The notes under the pieces are model-generated. The model searched no databases. It was not told where the DNA came from and saw only the letters and a list, made by a program, of their open reading frames with translations. From Rotaria macrura (taxonomy: Eukaryota; Rotifera; Eurotatoria; Philodinida; Philodinidae): a stretch of 64,000 nt of DNA. Both the position numbers and the translations under genes were made by a program. Shown here piece after piece: positions 10,801-23,214 of this stretch. The DNA is taken from assembly GCA_900239685.1 (NCBI GenBank), contig OENT01000131.1, positions 1 through 64,000 of the forward strand, written 5' to 3'. The stretch's first letter is position 1. Every line of letters begins with the position of its first letter.

Positions 10801-11581
10801 GGAATTGAGTATTCAAGTGAAACAGTTTTTGATTCGTTGCACTGCTGAATTTCCCTCATGACAATTATTCTTTTGTTTTTTTAACAGCATGCTAAAACCC
10901 AGTGTCATTTTGTGAAAAATGTACCCGAGGCCTTCGGATAGTGAGCAACACATTTCACTTTTGTTTATTACAATCCTATAGGTTCTGGTGTGTGTCCTAG
11001 AAGAAAAACTACAGATCTTAGTACAATGAATCATGATTGTATTATGACTAAATTTTATAGATCTCTTGAAATCCTTTCATATAGAGCCTTTGTGGAACTT
11101 TGTTTACAAAATCATTCACTAGTGTTCTTATCGTTGTGAAGAAGGAGATAGTACTGTATCTAGATTGATTTGAGTATAACTGTTGCTGGGAGACATCGAC
11201 ATTGTCTGAAAAAATAGTTTGGAACCCCAATATTCACTGAGATTTTTTCTTTCCACAACACCTCTGCCTTATTGAACGACGTTTTTGTGGAATCATATAA
11301 ACGCAGTCAGAATCCTCTAACGAGTATGATTTTGAGTTTAGTTGTACGTAACTAGATACATTGGGTAAAGCCACCCATATGCAGAATTCTCATTAATGGT
11401 TTTCAGATCAATTGTTGGCATATACGATTTTGGACAATTAGCAATCGTGTTTTAACAAGAATGCAACACTGAAGGAACAGAACGGTTGACTGTTTTATAA
11501 ATAAACTTTCTCTGATTGCGCATGAACTTTATTGAACTTTCAAAAAAATAAATATTAAAAGCAAACTCTACAAAGGTCTAT
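7897..11581. other. Intergenic DNA with one undetermined base
   Basis: 3.7 kb with no gene I can support. It contains one ambiguous base N at 9467 and a (TA)n tract at 10622-10643. Short open frames (7805-8062, 10054-10242, 10813-11230) have no recognisable features and AT-biased composition. Confidence 0.35.
10622..10643. repeat. AT dinucleotide microsatellite
   Basis: About 11 imperfect TA units (atatatatatatataaatatat). Simple repeat with no associated gene. Confidence 0.8.
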
Positions 11582-12386
11582 TCAGTTGTGGACGATGGGT
11601 ATATTTATTCTCAAATTTACAGGTCCAACCATTGCCGTGAATCGTCCAAGTATTTTCTCTTGAACTTCTCTATTCACTCCCCTTATCGTTGCAAGACAGA
11701 CGACAGGAATAAGAAAAATAACACAAGAAAAAGAAGTATTGAGCAGCTTCGACTCCAATATTTGCTGGCATTCCACACAAATGAGTAATGCCGATAATGT
11801 TCAATGGGAAGTTAAGGGCCAAATTTAGAACAGAGAGTGACAACAGTTGAATAGTCATCTTGCATTGTTTAAGCCATTGGATCGGTAAACGACAACGATG
11901 TTTCATTCAGGTAACTCGAACAACAAAAGTCAAACTGAAAAATGCTTCCATCACTGATGGCACAGCTATATTAACAACTGAATCCCACATTCCCATTATA
12001 GGATCACTTTGATAACATGGAGATCCATCACAATATGGAAGCGTATAATCGTATGTATTTTCACACGGAAAATAATAAAACGCATCGATATAATAGATGA
12101 AAATATACATAGTTAAAAACCGCAATGGTATCTCGTGTGAAAATATGCGTTTCATCGTCGTTGCCATCCATCCATCGATTGTGAAATATGTAATCAGTAA
12201 ATGAATGAAGCTGTGGTTCTTTGCGCAAAAGCGCAATTTTGAATTTTTAAGAACAAAGAAGGCACACATCGTAGATGAGACTCTCAATAGTAGAAGAATC
12301 CAAAAATGAACAGTACGTGGTTTAGAGATTTCAGCACTTGCGAATGTAATATCGTTTGTGTTGTTTGAAATTTGATTGTCAGACAT
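11582..12386 (-). pseudogene. Broken rhodopsin-like seven-transmembrane receptor gene
   Basis: Read on the minus strand from ATG 12386, the product has hydrophobic segments typical of a 7TM receptor. Motifs include IHLLITYFTIDGWMATT, IPLRFLTMYIFIYYIDAFYY, CENTYDYTLPYCDGSPCYQ (extracellular Cys loop) and MGMWDSVVNIAVPSVMEAFF. After an in-frame TGA at 11907-11909 come KHRCRLPIQWLKQCKMTIQLLSL and NIIGITHLCGMP. In this position I would expect a tryptophan codon, so TGG to TGA is the likely lesion. A second lesion is an extra T in the TATTTTTCTTA run near 11720. After it, similarity resumes in the next frame (IPVVCLATIRGVN) and ends with TGA at 11582-11584. Two independent disruptions in an otherwise conserved frame indicate a recent pseudogene. 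No ligand can be inferred. Confidence 0.7.
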
Positions 12387-15300
12387 GGATCAAAGCAATA
12401 GAAAACTAAAAGAATGAATTAATTCATTATAATCAGGAAAGTTGCTCATGAGGCATCGTACATGCTTTAGAAATCTGACAGACTTCAGTATAAATTAGAA
12501 AGATTATACGTAGTATTGTCGTGATGCATTTTCTTATGAACTGATCTAGTTAGATCAGTTTGATTAGAGTGAAGAGAAAATAAAAATGTAATTATGATTG
12601 TGTGTTAGACTATATTATCGGTTCGAAATGTTCTAGTGAGTCTAAGCGATTCTAAAAGTAGAATCTTATCTATCAATTAGCTTTTCTTATTTGCAATCGA
12701 AATGATACCATAGTGGAAACGTCTTTGATGGAAAGATGGATTTGAATCGTTTACTTGTGATATTCTAAATGCTTCGAAAAGATTTCTCGAACGATACGGA
12801 CTTATATTCTGGTGAGAAAAATCAATTACTGATTTTCATCGTAGATTATGGTTAGTGTAAAAACAAAATAAGCATATGATGAACATCAATGTATTGGAAT
12901 CGGTTACATGAGTATTCAGGATCAAATGATTTAGCCCTACGAATGCCAAAATTTGAAGCGAAGATTCTAATATAGCCTTTACTTTGTCGAAGTATGAAGC
13001 AAAATTCTAAGTAAAAAATTCTAAACTGAGAATGAAATATAAATGAATAAAGAATTTTATTATAGTTATCAGACTTTTTTCTTTATCATTGAGATTGTCC
13101 GCAGAAACTCACAATTACAAACTTCTGCTTTGTTTACCTATTCATAATGTCAGTATAGTATTGTATGCGTTTCATCAGTAACGATAAATGGAATAACCAT
13201 TAAATCATGCGTTGATGATCGCTCAAACATATCAATAGTGTAAATTCATGAGAGAGAAATAGACTAAACGGAGACAATACCCTAGCAGAGAAAACAGTGA
13301 TCACAAACCAGTTGCTAGAGAACAGGAATAATAGCTTGTTTACACGGAGAACTGTCTCAAGTATAATTAATTGGTAAATAAAATTGTGCAGTAACTATGT
13401 CGTAAGTGTTTCTATGGCTACTTACAATAAAATAAATTTTTATGACAGTAATAAAAACCTACATCCGATTTTCGTAGACACTTTCGATTCTAATCTCCTC
13501 AATAATAGTATGAAGTACATGAATGAATGTTGGTTTTATCCTCGTGCAAGCAATATTTTAAAACAGTCAGAATTTTGACACCTCTATCATTTTTGAATTA
13601 CAGACTGCTTGTAATGCAACATCACTTCACAGAAATCATAACCGTTCGGAATATTCTTGAACATATGTTCATCAAGTGATTGATAAACTGCTCTTTTTGT
13701 GGAAATTGCACTCTACACTTCAATGAGTACCCTTCAAATCGGTGAAAACATGTAATGTGTATAAAATAAATTGTTCGTTACTTAGTTTAAGTCGAAATGA
13801 AACGCTTCTTTTCCTAGTTCACGATCATTCTTTCTCTTAATAGAATAGTTTCTCAAATGTCTCTTTTTTAAATGCACACGATAGAATTCGGCTTAACGAA
13901 ATTTGATAGCTTTCATATTTTCCACAAGAATAAAAAAACGATGGATTTTTCAAAGTACATGATTGAATCTCAGAGGATTTAACGTCATTCTAATTTTTGA
14001 AAAACCAGAATCGTTTTTCACATTATCTAATGACTACTTGTTGATTATCATGAAATGATCGAGAAAATTGATACGATCATGGTGAGAACATACCAGCTCA
14101 CTATCTTACTATCATCATTGATAATGATGTTGCTTGTATGATGTCACAATGTTTTATTCTTATGATCATTAGTATTGAAAAAATGGTCATGGATTAGAGC
14201 GTAAAAGAATGAAATAAGTATTTGTAACAAGCACTGAAAAATTTTGTGGTAAAAAACAGACGACAGTAGAGTCAACAGGATACTGTAAAATAGTCAATGA
14301 AATTATGATAATTTCCTTCCTTACAGCCACGAAGACTTCGGAGAAGTCATTTTAAGAGAAATGATAACATTTTCTTACGAATTCATTCCAAGCAGATCGA
14401 GCATTGCATGATGACCTTTAACTGTATGCTATATTTGGTCAATAATGAAATGGTGTGATAAGTATTTTACCGTTAAGTATTTTCTCAGACGAATGTTCAA
14501 TTTGCTTTACTAACATTTTTCTTTTTCTTTTTGTTTTTAATATAATGATTCTTGATTTGTGTTATGTTATGAAAATTAATCGGAAGCACGCATTCGACAA
14601 AACGGGTGAAATTGGAAATAATTTCCTACCTCCTACCTTCTCTAATATGTAATTCATTATGGGTGAGTATCGCGTTCACTTCTAAATCGAATCAGTAGAA
14701 TAGCTACACGTGTAGCGTATTTTTGTTTTAAATCAAGTTGTTTTTCTACCGTGCTTTACAGTCACACGTGTTTTGACCCTCACTCAAATAGATATCCACT
14801 CGATGACAAAGCTAATCATCAATTTTTTCGATTGTAACTGTCTGAATGATGACCTCTTTATATTGAAATCGTTCATTGCATTGTCCTAGCTCGTATCCAC
14901 GTCACTTTCTTTTGAATATTTATGAAATCAATGTGATACAGTAGAATCACAATTCCTATCATATCACATTCTCACATAAAATGTATTATGATAAGCAGAA
15001 TAATCAATAGTGCACAAGTTCGAAACGCTATGCTTACAATATTTTATTTTGAAGTAATACCATAATAATCAGATTTTCTATGAGTGGTTGCAGAAGTTCG
15101 AGTGACTAGTTGAGTTTTACATCATTCGATGACCATTTGGTCTCGTGAATATGTGCCAGTTTCGAAGTATAGTCGATCACAGTTATATACCTATCTTCCA
15201 GTACTATGCACTTTAAACGTACTCGATTACATCGACAAGCAATTTCACCGAGGTCGTCACTATGAACTGATCTTCGCATCTGTAATTCTTATTCTAAATA

Positions 15301-16259
15301 TTCAAGTGTTTTACTCATAATTGTTCAATTTTACATGCTGTACTAAATGTATATGATGGAACACTTTAATTTTTAATATACCCTTTTTGACTGATGACAT
15401 CTTCTTTTCTAATTACTCGAATGACGAATCATTCTAATACAATCTTCTAGCAAAAAACGACTAGGCTTCAAATTGCTACATGAATAAGACTTCGACAAGT
15501 GAGAGTACAAATACACTAGAATTTCCATCTCAGTAACTTGCCTGTTTGAAATAATCGATCATATTTGTATTGTTGAATAACAGTGCGCCTTCTTTTTCTT
15601 AACATCGGTTCTGATATCAAGATATAGTAATCATGTAAGTTCCTGAGCATTTCGATATTAACGAAGTTAAATATTTATAACCTATTCTATTGTTTTAATA
15701 TCCTTATATATCTTACGTCGTATTCGGAACAGTTATTTCGTGTATATAACTCAAGTCTATCGAGACTAAAGTTAGCTAGTATTGTCTATTCATGAAGTTG
15801 CATATTGGTATAAGGACCGAAAGTCGTGTTAATCATTTAATGATGTTGTATATAAAAATGAATACTGGCAATAGTCAAAATCGATTGAATGTTGATGAGC
15901 ACATGCTATTTTTCGACCATGCAAAGCATTGTGATGAGTGCGGATTTTGGATCGAAAAACAAACCGACATTCGAGCCCTCAAAATAGCAGTCGATCTAAG
16001 ATTCCCTTCACCTTTTGTAAAGCTTTACTAGTTTTCATCCTAAGTCTTAGACGCTTCGTTGTGCAGAGAATCATATGACGTACATGCTGCCGAGTTAGTA
16101 CTGTTTATTTCAATAATAAATTAAAGCCTGACTATAGACAAAGAAGAAATTCGACAATCTCGAGTTTTATTTAAAAAATACAGTTGAAAAATAATATATC
16201 ATATGCGTTCTCTCGTTTATTCAATGTTCTCGCCGAAGTACTTGTCAAATATTACTTTA
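12387..16259. other. Intergenic DNA
   Basis: 3.9 kb of AT-rich DNA. Open frames at 13384-13578, 14455-14652, 15129-15320 and 15792-16031 are short, with no splice-supported continuation or motif. The last contains an isolated HCDEC, not enough for a call. At 16104-16109 and 16216-16221 the sequence tttatt (AATAAA on the minus strand) gives polyadenylation signals for the RING gene. Confidence 0.35.
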
Positions 16260-17462
16260 TCAATGACGAAAATGAAAAGTTACAAAGATAATAATCCAAG
16301 CTAGACAGCCCGCAGATATATACGGTGGTATGCAACTCAAATAGAAACGTATCATCAACAGAGACAGTTTGAAAATCAGTAAAACAAGAAAATACATCAA
16401 CGATATTATTTTAGGACAGCAATTTATTCGAAAAAGTCCCAACGGTAAATATGGATTCAACGTACTGCATAGAGTTACACTGACGATGATCAATAGAATA
16501 ATCCATGCATCTCTAATAGATGCAAGTAGAACCGGAAGACTAAAACAAAATAGCCCACTGAAGACAATAATAGCGGCGCATGATCGATACGGAGCAATTC
16601 TTAGTTTTTGGGTTAAGAATAAGAAAAGAAAAGCTAAAATTCCTACTATATATCCAATCCCAGCGCATAGAAGAAGGAGCAAAATTTGAACGGCTTGTGA
16701 TTTATTAAATACAATCAATCGAATCATGGCCCATATTTGAATGAAAGAATTTCGTTCACGAGCTTGTGCAACCGCCTCTAATTCAACAAGATCAACATGT
16801 CCTGCTCTACCCACATATTGTAATAGTGAAGTTACCCATGTTCTGTTGTCATTTCTCTCTACAACACCCAATATTTCGTTATCATGTACTCTCTGAGCAT
16901 TCGGTAATGTTACCATCCGATTATTTAAGAGATCTAATCTTTCCACAAAACATTGTATCGTATGTTCTTCATGTTCGATTCGATTCACGTAACATTTGCA
17001 TATGGAACATTGAAGGGTGGTGGGGACACAATATGTTTGATGTTGATCTATTTCATAGGCTGGCATATATTTTCTACACGAATTACATTGATTTGTTGGA
17101 AACTGACATTCTAATGCTTCATGTCGTTCCAATAAACTATAGGGTAGAACTTTGGTACAGCCATGTAAAGTATTACGACAACGAATGGCGAGACGGTCAA
17201 GTAGAGAGTGTACGTGTGGTGGAACCCGTCTTTCTTCGTACGGACCACAGCGAAAGGGACATGAAGTTGGATTAAACCTAAACCATGTTCGAATACATTG
17301 ATAACAAAACAGATGCTGACAAGAAGAACATGATATTGGCTTCCATAGAACACCTTGACAAATCGAACAACAAAGCTCTTTTACCAAACGATATTCGTCA
17401 CTAACAACGCGGTCTTGATGAATGCCATCTTCTTCAAAGATATAACTTTGTTCGCACGACAT
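16260..17462 (-). CDS. Membrane-anchored RING-type E3 ubiquitin ligase with TRAF-like zinc region
   Basis: A 400-residue protein in a single exon. It has an N-terminal C3HC4-like RING finger with Cys32/Cys35, Cys48, His50, Cys53/Cys56 and Cys68/Cys72. The last pair is spaced CPFRC instead of the usual CPxC. A Cys/His-rich TRAF-type zinc region follows, about residues 90-170 (HGCTKVLPYSLLERHEALEC, CNSCRKYM, CSICKCYV). The middle (175-250) is charged. The C-terminal ~145 residues hold four to five transmembrane segments (LLLLLCAGIGYIVGILAFLF, IIVFSGLFCFSLPVLL, AWIILLIIVSVTLC, IISLMYFLVLLIF and ISAGCLAWIIIFV). The RING would recruit an E2, giving E3 ligase activity at a membrane; the substrate is unknown. 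The closest general analogy is the NRDP1/TRAF-like RING group, but with added membrane spans. The start ATG is the first in frame, and a polyadenylation signal lies 40 bp after the stop. Confidence 0.85.
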   Translation of the reverse strand: MSCEQSYIFEEDGIHQDRVVSDEYRLVKELCCSICQGVLWKPISCSSCQHLFCYQCIRTWFRFNPTSCPFRCGPYEERRVPPHVHSLLDRLAIRCRNTLHGCTKVLPYSLLERHEALECQFPTNQCNSCRKYMPAYEIDQHQTYCVPTTLQCSICKCYVNRIEHEEHTIQCFVERLDLLNNRMVTLPNAQRVHDNEILGVVERNDNRTWVTSLLQYVGRAGHVDLVELEAVAQARERNSFIQIWAMIRLIVFNKSQAVQILLLLLCAGIGYIVGILAFLFLFLTQKLRIAPYRSCAAIIVFSGLFCFSLPVLLASIRDAWIILLIIVSVTLCSTLNPYLPLGLFRINCCPKIISLMYFLVLLIFKLSLLMIRFYLSCIPPYISAGCLAWIIIFVTFHFRH

Positions 17463-19107
17463 TTTAAAAAGTTTTTTTCCGTCTGAAAATAGGGCAGAAC
17501 AACTCTCGTTCTCTATTTGTTTGCGATTTAAGAAGCCGTGCGTGAATGAAAGAAAAAAACCGTATGAAAAATAATACTTGATAAAAATGATTCAATGAGC
17601 TTACAAATGAACAACGAGAAAGAAAATTCTTTTTTTTATCTTTCGTCTTTTGAGTTAGAAATTTAGCATTGAACTTTTGCATACACTATTTGGAATATAT
17701 ACTAATGTAAAATTTGGTAGAGGCGGATTCTCATCAACAGCCAACGCCATCTATATTGCAAAAGTATTGTCATATCGATTAGCGGATTCTCAATTGCTAT
17801 GCTTTACATTTAGGCGGTGCTCTAATTTTAACTGTTTTCGAAAAACAACGGGCATTCGCGAAATAGTTGTATTGTCCATAGTTTTTAAAACTTTCTTCTT
17901 GCTAAACCTGATCAGACTGTTTTTCGGATCAAAAGATCTCGGTTTCTCTTTCTAAAGTTTACAAATTGGCTGCTTGTTTTGCTGAATGCATAGGTGCAAT
18001 AAACAATAACTAATTGTAACAGGTACTATCATTGACAAAATGAATAAATCTGGTTACGAATACATATAGACCTGTCCTAAACTTCAATGACATCGGAATC
18101 TGCTGAAAACTACCAATAGTTCGTTATGCTCTTAAACCATACTATAAAACAACGCTTTTCGATGAACAGCTGCAGATCTACCCAAGGCAAGTAAGCTTTA
18201 GCTATTTAAATAAATAAAAAAGCTCCTCAAATCGATTTAATTAGGTTCGATAAATTTTATTTTGATAATCGAGACAATACAGTGCAAGTTAAAAACAGGG
18301 CAAAACGTGAGCACTGTTTCACCACTCATGAAAACTGAGACTTTTGTTTCTCAATTGTACGGGCAAAACAAGGCTTTTCAATAGCTACAGAATGATTTCT
18401 TGAAGATTTCCCTCTCAAGAATATTCAGCCTATAATGCTCTAGACGGCTTTTCTTCAATTTATCGTCATTTACTTTTTCTGACTATCATCGTTTAAATCA
18501 CAATGCTTTATGATATTATGCATCTGCAAAATCTGCAATGTAACAGTCAATAGGTTTCAGCAAAAGATTGGACAGGAACTCTCTTTATAAGAAAGAACGT
18601 AGTTTAGTTAAGTGAGCAGACGATGAGAAAATATTCTATAAAACAATACTAGTATAATTATTTCAAGACTACGCGTCATATTGAGACATTTTCATGGGTT
18701 ATCCCAAGATACTAAAGTATCTGTCAATGAAAGTTAGATGTTTGAAAAAATCATCATAGGTCTCTTATTGCCATATGAGAAAAATGATCCTTTTAAATAA
18801 ATTACTGGTAGATGTATTATTGACATCATTTCTTAAAACAAAGATTTTAGAAATGTAATTGATAAATAATGCTTGTAATTATGGTCATATGAGCAAGACC
18901 TGAGATTTGCCTACAGGTCACAAGTCATTCAGCGCGACTCGATTTAAAATAGGCAATTTTCTATAGAATGTAACAATGCAGCATACACAGATCAACTATA
19001 GTCACTAGCTGTTTTTTACAACTTGTATTTCAGAGTATATCGAGTGAAAAACTTGCTTTTATCTGCAAGATACCCGACTTCACTTTTCAGATACTACTCT
19101 AATTTCA
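17463..19107. other. Divergent promoter region between RING ligase and VAMP genes
   Basis: The RING gene (-) and the VAMP gene (+) are transcribed away from each other, so this 1.6 kb must carry both promoters. Open frames at 17464-17682 and 17677-17955 lack features and are treated as chance. An acceptor-like cttttcAG (19089-19090) before 19108 suggests an upstream non-coding exon for VAMP. Confidence 0.4.
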
Positions 19108-19966
19108 ATGTCTCTTGAAATTGTCTGTTTACTCTCGAGAAAAGAAAAACAAGCTTGCACAGCGTCTTCCGATCGTAAAGTGGTTATATATTATTCGAAA
19201 GGAAGTAACCGAAAACATGGCATTATTGAAAATGAAAAACATGCTAATCGATCGATCGATGAATATATTTCATATTTAGTCGGCGTGAGAAATTATTCTA
19301 CGCATTTGAATCCTGTCGTAATGTAAGACGTTTGAGGTTTTTAATATTTACAAAACTATTTCGAACATGTTTCTATTTCTCTCGAACTGATCAATAGGTC
19401 ATCGACTTTGAGAACACCCAAAAATTACCTAAAACGAAACTGCAAAAGTGAGAACAATCTCAGTCAATTACAAGAACAGGTTCAAGATGTGAGAATGTCA
19501 TTTTATCTCTTGTGATCCACTAGTCAAAGTACTTTCTCATAGGTAAAAGAAATCATGGGCAAAAACGTACAACTAGCATACATGCGTGAAGAACATCTCA
19601 AGAATCTGGCAACAAGAGCAGGTATGTCAGCTTGAAACTATGTCTTGTAATTATTCAGTAAAAATAACTCTTAATAGATTTGCTTGAGAAACAGGCTAAA
19701 GAATTCTCTAAAACTACTGCAAAGCTCCGTCGAAAATTCTGGTGGAAAAATGTCAAAGTAAATGCATCCGAAACATATTCTTACCATACTTATTCATGAT
19801 TTTCTTGCTTATTTAGATGTGGATCATTGCTACAATTGTTGTCGGTATTATTCTAGCAGTCATAATTGGTACTAATATACTTTACAACTAATTAGATTGA
19901 ATATTTTTCTCTACTTTTCTTCTAGCTTCTCTAATTTTTGGCACCATACACAAACCCACCGTTTGA
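19108..19966 (+). CDS. Synaptobrevin/VAMP-type R-SNARE (six exons)
   Basis: Exons, each with GT-AG borders and consistent frame, are: 19108-19322, 19398-19488, 19543-19621, 19678-19757, 19817-19868, 19926-19966. The spliced protein contains an R-SNARE helix. It includes LQEQVQDVKEIMGKNVQ, the zero-layer arginine in YMREEHL, then LATRADLLEKQAKEFSKT, the juxtamembrane KLRRKFWWKNVKMW and a C-terminal transmembrane anchor (MWIIATIVVGIILAVIIG). R-SNAREs sit on vesicles and pair with three Q-SNARE helices to drive membrane fusion. The start is ambiguous. Counting from an ATG whose A and T lie at 19321-19322 and whose G is at 19398, across a 75-bp intron, gives 114 residues, the usual VAMP length. 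The in-frame upstream ATG at 19108 adds 71 unusual residues. All introns are 52-75 bp. The family assignment is secure. Confidence 0.9.
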
Positions 19967-22679
19967 ATATCGTATGTTGCTATGATCGACAAACTTTAAT
20001 ACGAGTGATGATGCATCAACTCAGTCATTTTTTTTCTGTTTACCAAGATTCGTGTGAATACTTTTTCTGTGATTTTCCGCTCTTTTATTCGGCGAATCAA
20101 AGCGATTATGAAATGCAGATCGAGTACTCAACTGTTAAAGTCTACTATCATTTTTAATTATTCAAAAGAATTGTTTTGCATTTTGTGATAAATACAATTA
20201 TATTGTTCTATTTATCTGAACAAACAGTTGTAGCTGAATGACGAGAGGAATTTTAATTAAGAATGATGGAGTAGTTAAATAGTTCTATATGATTATTCAT
20301 AAGAAATCCGGATGAAATCGAATGATTGAATTAATTTTCGAATACGTGGCATTCGATTATGTGAATTTCGACTGCTAACGAGCACTATAAACGGGAAATA
20401 TTGTCTACTTCAAATTAATACTAGTAGGAATAATGTACATTATGCTAATTTTTGTTTCATCTTTTCGTGCAATTATATGATTTCCATCGTTCTTTCACAT
20501 GATCGGGCTGTTCCACAAAAATGATTTCGTAATATATCAATCGCTTTTTTACACAGGAAAGCATACATGAGTGATGACGATAAAATGTCAAAGTTCTTTG
20601 ATTTTGATCACAAATTACTCGAGCCATTCTTAACACGGATTGTCTTCCTCAACTTTGATTGATAATCAGTCTTCAGTGCATCATCGAGCAGTATAGCTAA
20701 CGTTACGTTTTTCGTTACATTGGTGAATTCCAGTTTCTTGTACAAAACGACAAACTATCGCTGTAGTTCCGATTTTAAAAATAAGCAATCATGTGACATT
20801 GGTTCTTGTTTCTCCCTCTCATGTATATTCCCAAAGCGCTCATGCATATTAAAAAAATGCAAATCTATCACAGCTTTCTTCGTGGGATTCATTCTCTGAT
20901 GTGTAATTATAGATGAAAGTATTTCAAAACATACTGACTTTTAACATCAAATAAAACTGAGTAAACTTAGAAGAGACGATGCTTTTTTAGCGTATTCATA
21001 ATCTAACAACGCTGGTAGAAAAAAAGTATCTCAAATATGGCAGACTCGTGTTGAATTAATCATTAGATTGCATTTCACACTATTGAAAAGTCAAACCTAA
21101 ATAATAATTCTAAAACATTTTATAATAAGAAATGAGAGTTTTCTTCAAAGATTCTTATCTACAAATTTTCCAATCGTTATCGATCAGCGTTAAGAAATTA
21201 TGAGAACAGAAAATATTAATTGTTGTACACAAAAAAAAAAGAAACCTGTATCTTTATGATAATGATAGTTATACAAAATAGTTGCTTGCATGCACTCCAC
21301 TGTTATTTATTAGAAAATCAATTAAGACTTTTCTAATTTCCTTGTCTAAGATTGACATTGGACGATATTACAAAGAGGATACTTACGTTAGCTATTCAAT
21401 CAAAATGTTGTTTATCAACGAATTTAATACATAGTTCCCGTGTTTCATGGATTATCAATGAAATTTTTTGTAAAGCTTTACCGATTTCATATGCATTACA
21501 TACAATACATTAGATAGTACATCAGACAAATGCATAGGCTATCTATGTTTCCTCAACTCCATCAATAGATTCATCATCGTAATTACCGAATTCTTGTTCA
21601 AAACATATTCTTCACTTCTAAATATTCATGAATTTAGAATAATATATGCTGTAAAATAACACAGGTTTTGAATAAAGTTGCTAATACTACGTGTCTATAC
21701 CACCATAACAGTTATGATTAAAATTATGTTCACAACCAACTTAGTATCAACCCGAAATAGCATTGCTTTCAAAAATATAGAAATCACGTGTGTTTTCTGA
21801 TAGAAAATTTATTTAGAAATGACGCTTTTGTCAAATTAAAAATTAGTTAATCGCTGATATTGCCAGATTACATAATGAATCACGATAGACCAGCTGACCA
21901 ATACATTTATTGTTTCTTTCTCATTTTGATCACGTTTGAAGTGTATCAATTAACTTAGTATGGCTTGTCATACTTACAATCCGTCCACATTCTTTCAATG
22001 TTCAGTATAGAGCCAGGTTGAGAAAACTTTTTCAAAAAGGAATTCAATTGATATCAATTCACAAGAAAAGTTTGAGCCCGAGTCTTCTCTTGAAACACAT
22101 TCATGTCGAGACTGTAAGTAATAATGAATACTGCAATTTATTTCCTATGCCACTTTCACAACATAGATGAGAAAATTTGAAGATATTACTCATAGTTCAA
22201 TTTTAAATTTAAATAATGTCTCTCATACTCATCTTGAAAGTCTTACTCTGATAAAATAACGACTCCATAGAAAACTAGCAATACGAACACAAAGCTAACG
22301 GTTCATCGTCTTATTTTTGCATTTTTTCTGCAGAGAAAGTTTATTCGACCATCATTTTCACATCTCATCCAGTAATAAGAATAAACAGCTTGTTTTTAAA
22401 ATGCTGAAAAACTTCAACTATGACACACTTCAATGTACATTTCTCATCGAATAATGAACGTCAATTTTGAGATTGATTTCCACGAAGCGGAAAGCTTTCA
22501 TGTATCGTTCAATGAAAAATAATTACGTTTAATTCTTCCATGTATTCAACGTTATATAAATGAAATTATCTAGTGACTTTAATCGATCTGTCTTTCATAT
22601 CTTTATTGTCTAGCGCTAGTTTTCAGTAAATTTTCCTACCGAGCATAAACTCCTGGAGTCATCATTATTGCACTGTTGG
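19967..22679. other. Intergenic DNA
   Basis: 2.7 kb, AT-rich, no gene recognised. The open frame 19897-20157 overlaps the last VAMP exon in another frame and is not called. Confidence 0.4.
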
Positions 22680-22683
22680 TTAG

Positions 22684-22964
22684 CCCTTTCAATCCCGACA
22701 TTTTCTTGCGTTCTGTGGAAACACGAAAACAGATAGTTCAATCTCTCTCTCTCTTGTGTTCAGCTATTTAAAACATCTGTGTTTCTTGCGTTCAGTTATC
22801 TAAAAAATGTGTTCGACATATATGTTCGTTCTTCGCAGTCATGCGAAGTGATTTTCCTTTCAGTATATCATATGATTCTCGATGTCTAAGAAGACGAAAG
22901 AACGCAAAATAATTCTTTTTCGTTCAGCATGTCATCTACGAGATGACATGTGGGATTTAAAGGG
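22684..22964. mobile_element. piggyBac-like MITE upstream of the 590-aa gene
   Basis: The two ends are inverted repeats: CCCTTTCAATCCCGACAT on the left and, on the right in reverse complement, CCCTTTAAATCCCACAT. They are flanked by TTAG (22680-22683) and TTAA (22965-22968). TTAA with CCC...GGG termini is the signature of piggyBac-type insertion; the left TTAA would have one substitution. Inside are two small hairpins, cttcgca/tgcgaag near 22833 and catgtcatct/agatgacatg near 22928, and a CT microsatellite near 22743. There is no coding capacity in 281 bp. It ends 250 bp before the probable start codon of the downstream gene, so it may lie in the promoter or 5' UTR. Confidence 0.6.
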
Positions 22965-23214
22965 TTAATAACGAAGTATGTAAAAGGTCATTTCTTTCTT
23001 CTTCTTTGTCGAAAGAGAAAGAAAAAGAAAAAAAGGTGACTGATACAAGAAAATAAAGAAAAACATAACCGTCTACAACAACATATTTTCTTTTCTTAAT
23101 CGTTCTGTCTCGACTGTTTTTCTTTTCTTCTACTTCGTGTTGCGTTCCTTTGGCGGACACATTTCTTTGTATGAATTATTCTTGTTGATATATAATATCA
23201 AGCATTTATTTGTA

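Noticed and set aside
15792..16031. 79-aa frame with HCDEC
   Set aside because: A single CxxC-like pair is not enough, and no exons continue on either side.
16369..17275. Open frames on the plus strand opposite the RING ligase
   Set aside because: They are antisense shadows of a clearly conserved minus-strand gene.
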